A stretch of 64,000 nt of DNA from Anniella stebbinsi (taxonomy: Eukaryota > Chordata > Lepidosauria > Squamata > Anniellidae), in the NCBI GenBank assembly GCA_029215795.1, contig JARDYH010000007.1, forward strand, positions 74,721,763-74,785,762, read 5' to 3'. Shown here piece by piece: positions 1 through 10,660 of the stretch. A program made the position numbers and the translations under genes. The notes below the pieces were generated by a model that did not search any database, had not been told where the DNA came from, and saw only the letters and a program-made list of their open reading frames with translations. Position 1 is the first letter of the stretch. Each line of letters begins with the position of its first letter.

Positions 1-330
1 TCTGCATAATTTAAGTAGTGCATAGTTAAATTACAGATTTCCCTACCTACATTATGTAGTGATGGCCACCAATATGGATGGCTCTAAAAGGAGGTTGGAT
101 AAATTCCTTGAGGGGAAGACAATCAATGGCTTCTAGCCCTGATGGTTATGTGCTACCTCCAGTATCCGAGGCAGTAAGTTTGTGTGCACCAGTTGCTGGG
201 GAACATGGATGGCAGGGTGTTGTTGCACCATGTCCTGCTTTGTTGGTCCCTGGTCGAAAGCTGGTTGGCCACTCTGTGAACAGAGTGCTGGACTAGATGG
301 ATCCTCAGTCTCATCCAGCAGAGCTCTTCT
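1..330 (+). repeat. CR1-like LINE 3' end, copy 1
   Basis: The sequence resembles the end of CR1 ORF2 and its 3'UTR (GATGGCCACCAAT, CTGGACTAGATGGA). The same family occurs at 3,154-3,490 and 55,455-55,765. Its first 70 bases match those of the 3,154 copy almost exactly. Confidence 0.6.
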
Positions 331-618
331 GATGTTCTAATGTCCCCCCAACCATTTATTGGCCAGAGAAATTGAGGCCATGGATACCTGGTATGAAAAT
401 GGCCTCCCAAGATTCTTCTCCCTATTCGAGAGCAGAACCATTGGGGTGGCCATTTTGACAAACGTTCTCTGGTGGAAAGAGATAGAATTCTCCCAGAGTC
501 CGGAAAGAATATTCTTAGAACATTTTGGCTTAGTGAATACAATTTACTGGTTCACCTGAATTTGATTCAAACTCCATTCTATGTTTATTTGTGTGAAGTA
601 TTGGTTTTTGTCTTTCAG

Positions 619-642
619 AAACTAGAAGAAGTACCTGAACTG
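619..642 (+). CDS. 24-nt exon, KLEEVPEL
   Basis: The acceptor is GTCTTTCAG and the donor GTAAGA. Eight codons in phase 0. It lies about 0.6 kb after a CR1 fragment, as does the next exon. Confidence 0.6.
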
Positions 643-3600
643 GTAAGAACTGGGGGTCTCTGGGGCTATAGCATCCTATGAGTTCCATCCTTTTTGTTGT
701 AAGCATGGCAGACCCTCTCCCAGCTTCAGAGTTCTTGGAAAAATGTTCACCTGCATGCTGTGTTCAGAGGCATTCATGGCCATTAAACACCTGGATGCAG
801 GCTAAACTGAACAAATGTTGAGTTTCTGTTTCTGCCTCCTTCCTTGCATACCAGCTATAAGTAGAGTCCTGTTCTCCCTCCCAGAATCCCCTTTCTAGTA
901 TAAATCTGTGACAATTGACCCCTAGGCATTCTGAAAGACTGGCCTGAATTATTAGTACCACCACTAGTGTATCACTGACAAAATAAGAATAAGAATAAAA
1001 TAACCCAATTTGTGATAATAAAGGGCCCCCAAACCCCCCAACAAAATAACAACAGCAACAAAGAAAAACTTAACCAAAACAAAACAAAAATCAATATAAG
1101 AAAAACAAAAAAAAGTTTTGCCTTTTGTTTGGACCAACATGTAACTGAAGTCCTCCACAAGATCCCTCCCATATGCATGATATGAATACAAAACAAGAGT
1201 ACAAACAAACAGACTTTACGAGCAAGAAAGAAGGGGGGAACCCACACTTTTTAAAAAAAGAATTAAGAATCAATGGGTATTTAAAGTAGCCATTTAAAAT
1301 ATGAGCTACTAGAAATAATTATTGCTATGGTACATATAGCCAGTGTTTAATAACAAAAGTACATAAATGTAATATGAAAATTATATATAGTTATTGTGCA
1401 AGTTGGTAAATTGAACGAGAAAAAGAAGGAAATAATAAGGGGAGAAAAGAAAGAAAAGAAAGAAAAGAAAAAAGAGAATAGAAGCAGAAACACAAAATAA
1501 AGAGGTCTGGAATGACACCCAGACTTCTTATCAAAAATGGCTGAGAATAAATGAAAACAAACTCGGAGGCTCTGGCTAGCAACCAAGTAAATAAAAACAG
1601 ACTGGAGAACTTTGGCTAGCAAACACATACTAGCTGATCAAGTTCAGGTTGAAGATTGATCGTTGGTTTTAATTTTAATACCAGTGAGAAATGACTCTGC
1701 TGCATCAGGACTCTGAAATCTCTTCATCTGACCTTCAAAGGAAATACAAACAATGGCAGGATATCTTATATACTATTGAATTCCAGGAATCTGCCTTGCT
1801 AGGCTCCTCATCTTGGTAAACTGCCTTCTTCTGTCACTGGCTTCCTTGGTGTAATCAGGAAATATCAATATCTTCTCATTGGTGGGACCCCACCGTAAGT
1901 CTCTTCTTTGTCTAGCTGTGTGAAGCAGATCATCTTTGGTAGAAGTCCGTAGAAACTGAACTATGACTGGTCCTGCTCTAGCACCCCACATAGAGCCAGG
2001 GACATGATATGCACGCTCAATATCAAGTAGGAAATCAGAAGGCAATGCCAGTAACTCACACAGGAATTTTTCCATAAACTCAGCCAGGCGAAGATCTGTC
2101 GGGAGGTCTTTAAGACCCAGAATATGCAGATTAGCCCTTCGATTGAAAGCTTCTAGCTGTACAACCCATGTTAATAGTATACTATGTGAGGCATTCATAC
2201 TAGTTTCATGGGCAGAGACCCGATCTTCAAGTGCATGTGCTTTAGACTCCATCTTTTGAAAACAAACATGAATCAAGTCCACAGACCCATGGAGACTGTT
2301 TATAGACTCCTGAAACAGTTTCACCTGTTCTAGCTGTTTTGATTGAGCAGATAGCTGTAAATTAATGTTTTTTATCAAAGTAAGTAGCTCCTCTCCCTCC
2401 TCCGCAACTTTAGAAACTTTAGAAACCTTTGAGGGAGGGCGGTTCGGTGGCGTAGGTGGTGTCCTGGTGATTTCCTTTCCCTTCATTGTCGACATGGCCA
2501 AAACCCACCTCCAAAACACAACAAGTATATAAAATATGGAAAAGCAGAAATAGAAGCTCAGACAAAGTTAATAGTAAATACCCTGATAACAAGACTGTCT
2601 CCTGGAAGTTTTCTTAAAGCTGAAACTTGGGAGAGACGCAGTGGAGATCCGATCATGCTGCCATCTCCAACCGGAAGCCATGGCTACTAGCCCTGATGGT
2701 TGGCACAAGCCAAGTTCAATAGGAGCCAAACAAATTCATCTCTTGAACCGGGCCATAATGAGAACCTTGGGTGCCATCTCTAACTGCTGTGTACATCTGT
2801 GTACAGAGCATGCGTTCCTCCTCTGGGGATCTCCCCTATATACGAGCCTCTTCCATAAATCCTAATCCCAATGATAGGTATTATATTAGTAATAATAATA
2901 CCTCTCCCTGTGGGGGAGGGAAGACAGAAATAAAATGGAAGGAAGGAAGGAAGGAAGGAAGGAAGGAAGGAAGGAAGGAAGGAAGGAATCTGGGATTTTA
3001 AGATGTGAATTTTCCAATCAGAATGTCCTGGATATATCTATGTTTCTTACACACAGGTAAACGGGGAACTCCCTGTGCTCAATCCACTTGATCCTAACCT
3101 TAGTGACGTAAGTGTTCCACTGGAATATTGTCCTTTACATAGACTTGTTTTCTTCTGCATAATTTAAGTAGTGCATAGTTAAATTACAGATTTCCCTACC
3201 TACATTATGTAGTGATGGCCACCAATTTGGATGGCTCTAAAAGGGGGTTGGATAAATTCCTTGAGGGGAAGACAATCAATGGCTACTAGCCCTGATGGTT
3301 ATGTGCTACCTCCTGTATCTGAGGCAGAGGCAGTCAGCCTATATACACCAGTTGCTGGGGAACATGGGTGAGATGGTGCTGTTGCACTGTGTCCTGCTTG
3401 AGGGTTCCTGATTGACAGCTGGTTGGCCACTGCGTGAACAGAGTTCTGGACTAGATGGACCCTTGGTCTGATCCAGCATGGGTCTTCTTATGTTCATGTC
3501 CTTTAATACAGCAGTGACCATTTTAACTGAGGCAATCCACAGAAAGGTGCTGGGGGGTGGGGGTGGGGTGGGGGTGGGGGGTGGCAGCAGCAATAGCATC

Positions 3601-6539
3601 CCCCTGGTCATTCCTCCTGATCCTTGCAGACCCTCATGGCCAGCACTCTACATCTGCCATTAGGGGATGAGAAAAGTCATGAGTAATGTCTGTTTTTCTC
3701 CCCCCCCCCTTCCTTTGCACAGCTCTCTGTACCTGAAAATGTGCCGGTAAGTATTGCAAATGATCTACTGATACTGGTGCACCATATCCCTTAGCACAGG
3801 GCTGATGAACTTCTTCCAAGTCAGGGGCCAGATTAACCCCTGCTGCCCCTTCCATGGGCTAGTTGGTATCAGGAACTTGTGCCACCCAGGTTTGCGGTGG
3901 CTGCAGACACCCATGAGCCTGAAAGCCAGTCCACCTGAGGGGCAGGGTGGAGCGGCATTTCTCCCATGGGCTCCAGGGTTATCTCAGCCATCCGAAGTTA
4001 CAGGGTGAGTGCTTCTTCCCACTAGTCTCCGTGGGACAGGGCTGGAGGATGAACAAAACGCCTCCACATGCCAGATTTAGGGAGGTAGAGATTTGTAAAA
4101 TCCGTTCCATCTGCATTTGACAAATTGTCCAGTGCCTTTAGTTTCATTGTCCACTCAGTGATGGAATCCGATTCCCCAATTTCCCAGATTTGCTAAAATC
4201 CGCATTTGAGCAAATCTGCATTTGCACAAATTAGCAGTTGCAAAAATGCACCAATCCCTTCCCCAAATGTGCAAAACTCCCCAAAATGCTTTAGTTCATG
4301 GGGAAAATGTGCATTTTTGGCAATATATGTATATATATATATATATATTGCTATGACTAAATTTGCATAAAATTCCAGAATGTTTTAAAAAACAAAACAG
4401 TTTGTCTGTCCACTGTGGAATCCATGAGTTGGGTTCATAGAAATACAAATTCATTCAATTCCATTACAGGTTTCTCTGACATCCCTAAACCAGATGGGGA
4501 ACATCTGTGGACTAAATTAGGGCCACAGGCCTGAGGTTCCCCATTGCTGCCTGGACAGGAAGTCTTTGAAGTAGGTCAGGTGCCAGCACCATTGGGCAGC
4601 TGCTGGAGCCACAGCTCCCAGGCCAGGCCTACTGGCCCTCATGTCTGCGCTAATATCGGGGTGTCAGGGTTTTAATTTCCCACAATGCCCTGGATGTAAT
4701 GCCACTCCATTGCTTCCTGGTAAACCCACCTAAAGTAGAAAATGGCCCAACAGAGAGACCTGTGCCAAGGGCTGAGTCAAAACCAGAGTCGGCCCTCATC
4801 TCAAGCTTTGTCTGCAGCATAGCAGTTGAGATAACGAAGCCCTTGGAATGAGATTTCCATGCTCGCTGACTCTAAGGAACTGCCAACAGATAGTCATTCC
4901 TATTTCAGTGACTAGAGATGGGATAGGCGAATCCAGTAACCATACTTCATTGTTTGTCCTTCTTCAGGCTTCACTCCCTGGTGTTGCCCTCCCAGAACAT
5001 CATCTGGTGAAAAGAGTTGTCGTGAGTATGCCCTAACGTGCCACATTGGCGAATGACATGAACCCCACACCTTCTCAAGGGCAGCAGTTGGAGATCGAAA
5101 GAGATATGGGTAGCATCTGGGCTTCTGTTTCATTGTCATGGCATCCTGTGGGCAGCGCAAGGCTCAGGCATCAAAGATCACTAGCAACCGGTGTCATCAG
5201 ACCAGCACCAATGGCATCCCCTAAAAGAGGGTCTCAAGCATTGTCTGTAAATGCAGACTCCCCCAACTGGTGCCTTCCAGGTATTTTGTGCTACAATGCC
5301 CATAATCCCTGCCCATTGGCCATGCTTATGGGAATTGGAGTTCAAAAATTCAGGAGAGCATCAGGTTAGGGAAAGCTGGTAGAGTGGCAGAGAGAGAGAG
5401 AGAGAGAGGGAGGGAGAGAGATAGTCATGAACCATAAGTCCCACATTCAAATCTCAGGGCAGGTTTGAACCTATAGGATGTTTTTTTGAAAGCCTCCCAC
5501 TCTCCTCCCTACTCATCTGTAATATAGGGCTCATGCTGTGGGCCAACCTCACAAGGATGTTGTAAGGATTTCTTTTGGGTTGAGACAAAACCAGGGGTGG
5601 TATTTTCTTGGAAAACGTGTTGCCCAGTGTGGAAAAGGGCTGATTGTCAAGTGATCTTAAGCGGGGTACACAAAGAGCGATGAAGAAACTTGCTTCCTTT
5701 GAGGTGACAATTGTCGGCAGAGGAGATGTGCGGCACAATCCCCTTCCCTCTGTGCACGCACAGGTTCTCTTCTATACAATTAAAATAGGAGTTGCAAAAC
5801 TCAGACTACTCAAACAAAGTTCCCCTCCTCTCTCTCTCCCTCCCTCTCTCCCTCCCTCTTTTAATGACAAATGTTGCTAATTTTCCAATTAAAAAGACAA
5901 ACAAATAAAGAAAATGTACCAAATTTAAACCTAGTCACAGAAAATACATTTCCAACCCACCCCTTTTACTTTCCAGAAACATATGTTGATGGAATTCATT
6001 GGCTGCTTTGTGGTTTCCTTTATAGTCATTCATACTAACAAATTACATCTGGGCAGGATCTACACGTTGTCCTCGATGTGCCCTCCCTGCGCCACAAGCC
6101 GCTTCGGAGCGCTGCATTTCATCTAGTGTGGCTCAAGCCTCGGAGGCTCTGCCCGTGCCGGCGCCGGCGCCACGGCCACCACCCTTTCATCCAGGCTGGT
6201 CCAGGAAGGGAGGAGGGAGGGTTGTAAACAAAAGCCAGTGATTGGGAGAGGGATTTCCAATTGCTAGCTTTTGTTTACAACCTTCCCTCCTCCCTCCCTG
6301 GGACCTGCCGGGATGAAAGGGTGGCGGCGGCGGCGAGAGTGTGAGCAGAGCCTCCGAGGCTTGAGCCACACTAGACGAAATGCAGCGTTCCAAAGCGGCT
6401 TATGGCGCAGGGAGGGCACATCGAGGACGACGTGTAGATCCGGCCTTAGTCTCATTTCCATAAACTGAGGAAAGGCTTGGACAAATATTGCTGTGTATGT
6501 CCCTGACTTGCATATGAAATAAAATCATCCCATTATATC

Positions 6540-6576
<37 letters not shown>

Positions 6577-9208
6577 CAGATATGTTGATTTTGCTTTAGC
6601 AAATTTTGCTTTATTTATTTTTTATTTATTTATTTAATACATTTCTATACCATGCAATAGCCAAAGCTTTCTGAGTGGTTCATAACATTTCAGTTAGCGC
6701 ACCATTTTGTTCACAACCCCTTGTGCCAAGACTTCAGTGTTAGATATCCTGCAGTTTTTTCAAAGCTTTTCTGCTACTGATGCAGCTCTTTTTAGATGAC
6801 TTGTGCTCTTTTGCAAATTAAGATAGACTTTGCTGAACCTGAGTAAGCAAATATCTTAGGTCAGGGAAGCTCCTGTCAGTAATCAATATAGGGGAAGGGC
6901 CACTTAGTCATGGTCCATCTCTCACAATGGTCTGCTATCCAATCCCATTCCATAGATGTCTACTCATTCCCACCTCTCAGAAGGTCCATTTTAAACCTCA
7001 AACTTCCTTCTCCCCCTGCTCTGTTTTGGCTATCACACTATCTTTCTTTTGGCCCCTGGACAAGCAAGAGGACTGCTTCACATGAGAGCCAGAATCAAGA
7101 TGCCAGAGCCATCTTGGAGGGTAGCTGGCAGGGAAAGTATTCTTCAGGGGTGTGGAGAGCTAGTGGGATGAGAGGAAGGGAGGCTGTACTAATTTTGGAG
7201 CCTCTGATTGGTGTGTTTCTGACTGTTCCCCCCCCTTTTTTTTTAAAAAAAAAGCTCTGATTATTTCCAAGTGAATCCAAATGGAGTGGGGGAAAGCGAT
7301 GGACTCCACTGTACAATAAAAGAACAGAACAGAGGGAATTTGGTCATCCTGAATAAGGATGTATGAGTGGGTGATTTCAGATGTTTGCTGCCCCTTAACT
7401 GCCTTTTAAGAGCCGTTGGACACACAATGGCCCAATGGGGACATGCCAAACTTAAACTTGTTTAACCAGTTTTGGCCTCCCACTAATCCAGATACATTTA
7501 GAGCGACTAGGCCCATCTTCTGCAACCCGGTATCCTCCCATCATTTCCAGCCAGTGTGGTGTAGTGGATAGAGTGTTGGACTGGGAGTCAGGAGACCGGG
7601 TTCTAGTCCTCACTTAGCCATGGAAACTCACTGGGTGACTTTGGGCCAGTTACAGACTCTCAGCCCAACCTACCTCGCAGGGTTGTTGTTGTGAGGATGA
7701 AATGGAGAGGGAAAGGAGGAGGATTATGTATGCCGCTTTGGGTTCCTTGGAGGAAAAAAGGTGGGATATAAATGTAATAAATAAATAAATAAATGCCAGG
7801 TTGTGGAAGGCTGCACCAGGCTCTAAGGCAGCCTTTCTTAACCTCTGGATGTCCTGGACTCTGACATGCCCAAGGGAGCTGACGTCCAACACATCTGGAG
7901 GTTAACCAGTTTGGAGAAGGATGCTGTGAAGGGAACCCCTGTAAGGTAATTTAGACCAGCTTGAAATTCCGTGACAATCACATGGTAACGTTTCTTTGCT
8001 TTTCAGGACGACCTACCGGAAGTTGCAGGTGGAAAAGGAGGCAAGGGGAAAGGCAAAGGCAAGGGGAAAGGCAAAGGCAAGGGGAAAGGCAAAGGCAAGG
8101 GGAAAGGCAAAGGCAAGGGGAATAACCAGGTAAGAGAGGAGGATACATTCCCAATGGTCTCCCCATTCCGTCTGTCATTCTGATGCTCGACCGTTTACCC
8201 AATTCAACCTGGGTGGCAGTCATAATGCTGCATAATGCTACAACCTGTGGCCCAAGGTCCCCATTGAAGAACATCTCCCAATGCATTTTCCCACATGTCT
8301 TGCCATCTCTCGCTTCCTGTAAGTTCTCTCCAGCTTGACCCTTTGTCTTAAATTTATATTTGTGTATGCATTTTCTGTTGGGAAATCTCAGAATGGGGAA
8401 GGGCATATCTCTCTACACTGAGGCCAAGGCTTCCTTGCAGCAGGCCCTCCTTCCCCTGACCATCATCAGAGGACTGGACCCAATTCTAGGCAGCATCTAA
8501 AGCAGGGGTGGTGGCCTCCAGGTGTTGTTGGATTACTACTACCCCATCACCTGCAATCATTAGCCACATTGGCTGGGGCTGATGGGAGTTGCATCCCAAG
8601 GACATCTGAGGGGCCATAGGTAGCTATAGCTTCAAGAAGATTGGGCTTCAATGGATTTTGGTTGAACATGAGAAGAAATGCCTTGACAGTGAGGGCAGTC
8701 TTTGGGGGAAATTTGTGCAAGTTTTTGGATTTTTGCACAACTTTCAGATTTGATAGCTTTTCAATTTGCACAATTTTGTTCTTCAAATGAAACACACTGC
8801 ACTTGCAAATGCGAGTGCAAATCAAGGAGAGTCGAGCAGCTGTGCAAAAAACTTGGACTGCACCCTTTCAAACCCTACTTTGGAAAGTTCCCCTTTGTTA
8901 CTAAAAGAAAGAAAGAACCCTTAGAAAGCTAAGCACAATGGGGAGAAAATTTATGTCCCAGCCCTTTTCCTGTTTGCTGGCTTGTGGGTAGCAGGAAGGC
9001 ATTCAAAAATGTGGTTGTGGTTCTGGTGCGGGGGAGGGGGGACACACAAGAATTGGGGCACATTTGTGTTGCCCACCCCTGTATTAGGCCCTTCAATGAA
9101 CTATTAGTTAGGCTGTTATGAAATGTCAACTTTGTCTGACTACTGATAAGGATCGGGATGTACTAAACCCTGTGTCCATTCTAGGGGGCGCCAGAAGACG
9201 TAGAGTAA
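619..9208 (+). CDS. 3' part of a convergent microexon gene with a Lys-Gly repeat (coding span)
   Basis: Five coding exons are visible on the plus strand: 619-642, 3,723-3,746, 4,968-5,021, 8,007-8,129 and 9,185-9,208 (stop). All keep phase 0. Joined, they give a 106-residue C-terminal part, low in complexity, with repeated VPE/LPE motifs, one KR dibasic pair and a (KG)13 tract, ending GAPEDVE. The start and any leader lie left of the window. The last exon is non-coding. Short phase-0 exons with the stop in the penultimate exon match SCPP-type gene design, yet no SCPP sequence signature is visible. It lies tail-to-tail with the array gene, so the two may form one cluster; that is inference. 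Confidence 0.62.
643..1772. other. Intron, AT-rich, no gene seen
   Basis: No exon or clear mobile element is visible. About 970-1,500 is strongly A-rich on the plus strand, with GAAA-type low-complexity runs near 1,440-1,480. Confidence 0.4.
1773..2519 (-). mobile_element. L1-type LINE ORF1p copy (248 codons, open)
   Basis: An uninterrupted 248-codon frame on the minus strand. It has a basic, Pro-rich N-terminus (TPPTPPNRPP), a Leu/Gln-rich region at about residues 45-105 that looks like coiled coil, then FNRRANLHILGL at the start of an RRM-like part, and a C-terminal part with IERAYHVPG and DYTKEASDRRR. This order matches the L1 ORF1p (Transposase_22) family, an RNA-binding chaperone. It seems short at the C-terminus and no ORF2 follows. 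It sits in an intron of the plus-strand gene. Confidence 0.7.
2938..2988. repeat. (GGAA)n microsatellite
   Basis: About twelve perfect GGAA units in the intron. Confidence 0.95.
3154..3490 (+). repeat. CR1-like LINE 3' end, copy 2
   Basis: Near-identical to window positions 1-330, including non-CR1-like flank at its left edge. Its exon neighbour (3,723) matches the exon neighbour of copy 1 (619) in length and spacing. Confidence 0.6.
3723..3746 (+). CDS. 24-nt exon, LSVPENVP
   Basis: A long pyrimidine tract precedes GCACAG, and the donor is GTAAGT. Same length and phase as the previous exon and a similar core (VPE), so the two are probably duplicates. Confidence 0.65.
3747..4967. other. Intron of the plus-strand gene
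   Basis: No exon seen. It holds a short (AT)n near 4,325-4,350 and a TTTGCACAAAT-like AT-rich dispersed repeat at about 4,110-4,490, related in style to stretches near 8,700 and 10,080. Confidence 0.4.
4968..5021 (+). CDS. 54-nt exon with a dibasic site
   Basis: The acceptor is CCTTCTTCAG and the donor GTGAGT. Eighteen codons: ASLPGVALPEHHLVKRVV. The KR pair could be a proprotein-convertase site; that is inference. Confidence 0.6.
5022..6050. other. Intron of the plus-strand gene
   Basis: No exon seen. It contains a GA-rich run at about 5,390-5,420 and a CT-rich run at about 5,825-5,862. Confidence 0.4.
6052..6445. mobile_element. GC-rich palindromic MITE-like element
   Basis: The left edge (GGATCTACACG) is the reverse complement of the right edge (CGTGTAGATCC). 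The arms pair over most of their length, for example GTTGTAAACAAAAGC with GCTTTTGTTTACAAC around the centre near 6,250. The arms are GC-rich in an AT-rich intron. I could not define a target duplication. Confidence 0.65.
6541..6577. repeat. (GATA)n microsatellite
   Basis: Nine perfect TAGA/GATA units. Confidence 0.95.
6600..6720 (-). repeat. LINE 3' end remnant
   Basis: A (TTTA)n run is followed by CATTTCTATACCATGCAATAG and AAGCTTTCTGAGTGGTT. This matches the L2-like 3' tails at 15,050 and 58,620 in opposite-strand reading. Confidence 0.4.
6721..7548. other. Intron, nothing recognised
   Basis: No exon or clear element seen; a poly-T/poly-A stretch lies near 7,230-7,250. Confidence 0.35.
7549..7794 (+). 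mobile_element. tRNA-derived squamate SINE
   Basis: The head GTGTGGTGTAGTGGATAGAG carries an A-box-like site and GTTCTAGTCC about 30 nt later is B-box-like. The body has the CTCACTGGGTGACTTTGGGCC motif, then CCTACCTCGCAGGG, and the tail is (AATA)n. This layout matches Sauria-type SINEs of lizards and snakes. It looks full length. Confidence 0.75.
8007..8129 (+). CDS. 123-nt exon with a (Lys-Gly)13 tract
   Basis: The acceptor is TTTGCTTTTCAG and the donor GTAAGA. Forty-one codons start DDLPEVAGGKGG, run through thirteen Lys-Gly pairs, and end NNQ. The tract is built of an 18-nt unit (six codons) repeated four times plus a part unit. It is strongly cationic while both neighbouring exons contain acidic residues. 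Codon use inside the unit is fixed (AAG GGG AAA GGC AAA GGC), which points to recent expansion by slippage or unequal exchange. Confidence 0.72.
8497..8610 (-). repeat. Dispersed squamate repeat fragment
   Basis: Contains the common motif GGCTGGGGCTGATGGGAGTT. Related pieces occur near 5,270-5,350. No ends could be set. Confidence 0.35.
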
Positions 9209-9229
9209 GCAATAAGGATCTCACCATTG
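9185..9229 (+). CDS. Exon with C-terminus and stop
   Basis: After CCATTCTAG the exon reads GAPEDVE then TAA at 9,206-9,208, followed by 21 nt of 3'UTR and the donor GTAAGT. The stop is less than 50 nt from the last junction, so nonsense-mediated decay is not expected. A second GTAAGC at 9,205 could act as a donor but would break the phase-0 pattern. Confidence 0.55.
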
Positions 9230-9429
9230 GTAAGTTCTCTAATGCAGGAGATCAATTTCTAAATATGTTAGGCTTGTAGTCTTCAACTTTTTCCAAGTCA
9301 GAGTCCAACTTTAACACCAAGCTGCAACATGGGCAGTGTAAGTTCCTGGTTTTGGGAGCGGGACTCTTGGTCAAGGTGCTGTCAGTGGACTCCTTCCTGG
9401 AATGGATTGACCTCTTTTATGGTCCTACC

Positions 9430-9749
9430 TAGGCTGACCATATGAAAAGGAGGACAGGGCTCATGCAACTTTAACAGTTGTAGAGAAAAGGGAATTTCAG
9501 CTGGTGTCATTTTTATGCAATTAGTACCTAGTGAAATTCCCTCTTCATCACAACAGTTAAAGGTGCATGCACTATACTACAGTGACCATATACAAAAGAA
9601 GGCAGGGCCCCTGCAACTTTAGCTGTTGTGATGAAGGGGGAATTTCACCATGCACTAATTGCATACAAATGACACTGGCTGAAATTCCCTTTTCTCTACA
9701 ACTGTTAAAGTTACATGAGCCCTGTCCTCCTTTTCATATGGTCAGCCTA
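9430..9749. mobile_element. hAT-like MITE, family 1, copy a
   Basis: Terminal inverted repeats TAGGCTGACCATATGAAAAG and its complement bound about 320 bp. The flanks GTCCTACC (9,422-9,429 and 9,750-9,757) form a perfect 8-bp target duplication, the size used by hAT transposases. It lies between the stop exon and 3'UTR exon of the plus-strand gene. Confidence 0.85.
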
Positions 9750-10186
9750 GTCCTACCACCATGGCCCTTCACTTTAGCCCTTTGGGCCCAATCTGCACAG
9801 CCACTCAGAGAGGTGAGCAGTAGCAGCTGCTTCTTTTCCTTGTTCGAATCATTGTTCACTATGAGGGACAGGTGAAGAGCAGAGAAACGAGAAGGAGGAA
9901 CGCCAGGGGCACAGGAGGTTGGTAGTGGGATAATTGGCTAGGGACATGGGAGGAATCCATTTGTGTGGGTGGAGCTCGGCATGTTTTCACCAGCACAGCC
10001 CTCCGTACTCCAGCTCACTCATCTGTGAATTGCCCCAACTCAGCATGTGATGAGCCAGGCCAGCTCACAGATTTTTCGAGGTTTTTGAAATTTGCGCAAA
10101 TCATGATTTGCACAAAACCGCAGCTGAAAGTAGCATGATTTGCACAAAATGCAGGTGTTGGGGTGGCTTTTTTTGTGCAAATTGCA

Positions 10187-10215
10187 CCATATATATATAT
10201 ATATATATATATATA
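10187..10215. repeat. (AT)n microsatellite
   Basis: A run of alternating AT preceded by a TTTGCACAAAAT-rich AT repeat (10,075-10,190). Confidence 0.9.
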
Positions 10216-10465
10216 AATGATAATGTTCCCAAGTTCAGGAACTAACCCATGGCTCATCTTGCAAATGCAAGCTAAGTCGAAGGTGCTGTGGGGATCCGTT
10301 GGACCCAATGAGGGGGAGAAAGGGGCATTCCTGTGGTCAGGGAGGGGAGGAGACTTGAGAGGCCAGGATATTATTCATGTTCACCACCTTTTGGAGATTC
10401 ACTGTAATGTATATAGATTCACATTTGTTTACACCTCTCCCAATTTGTCCTTCTCTTCTTTCCAG

Positions 10466-10660
10466 ACTTCACCTAAATTCTACTGATGTCTGAAGCAAGA
10501 CCTGGCAACTAGACAATATCTCCTGTACCCTTCTAATCAGAGACAACAAATGATGAAATAACCAGAGCTTTGGTGGTGGTGTTTCGTGGTTCCTAGTGAA
10601 AGATTCAAATTCTGCTCCTGTTCAGAAAGCTTCATGACAATAAAAGAATATAGCACCTTC
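10466..10660 (+). other. Non-coding last exon (3'UTR) of the plus-strand gene
   Basis: A strong acceptor (CTTCTCTTCTTTCCAG) opens the exon at 10,466. AATAAA lies at 10,639-10,644; the end is set about 15 nt past it by estimate. Confidence 0.55.
10639..10644 (+). terminator. Polyadenylation signal of the plus-strand gene
   Basis: AATAAA at the end of the inferred 3'UTR exon. It is about 1.3 kb from the opposing signal at 11,953. Confidence 0.5.

Noticed and set aside
2938..2988. Short-period repeats as a possible CRISPR-like or regulatory array
   Set aside because: They are simple microsatellites in a vertebrate genome; there are no spacers.
7978..8406. Minus-strand 142-codon frame with repeated LCLSPC motifs
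   Set aside because: It is the antisense of the Lys-Gly exon; the repeat comes from the 18-nt tandem unit read on the other strand, and the plus-strand exon has good splice borders.
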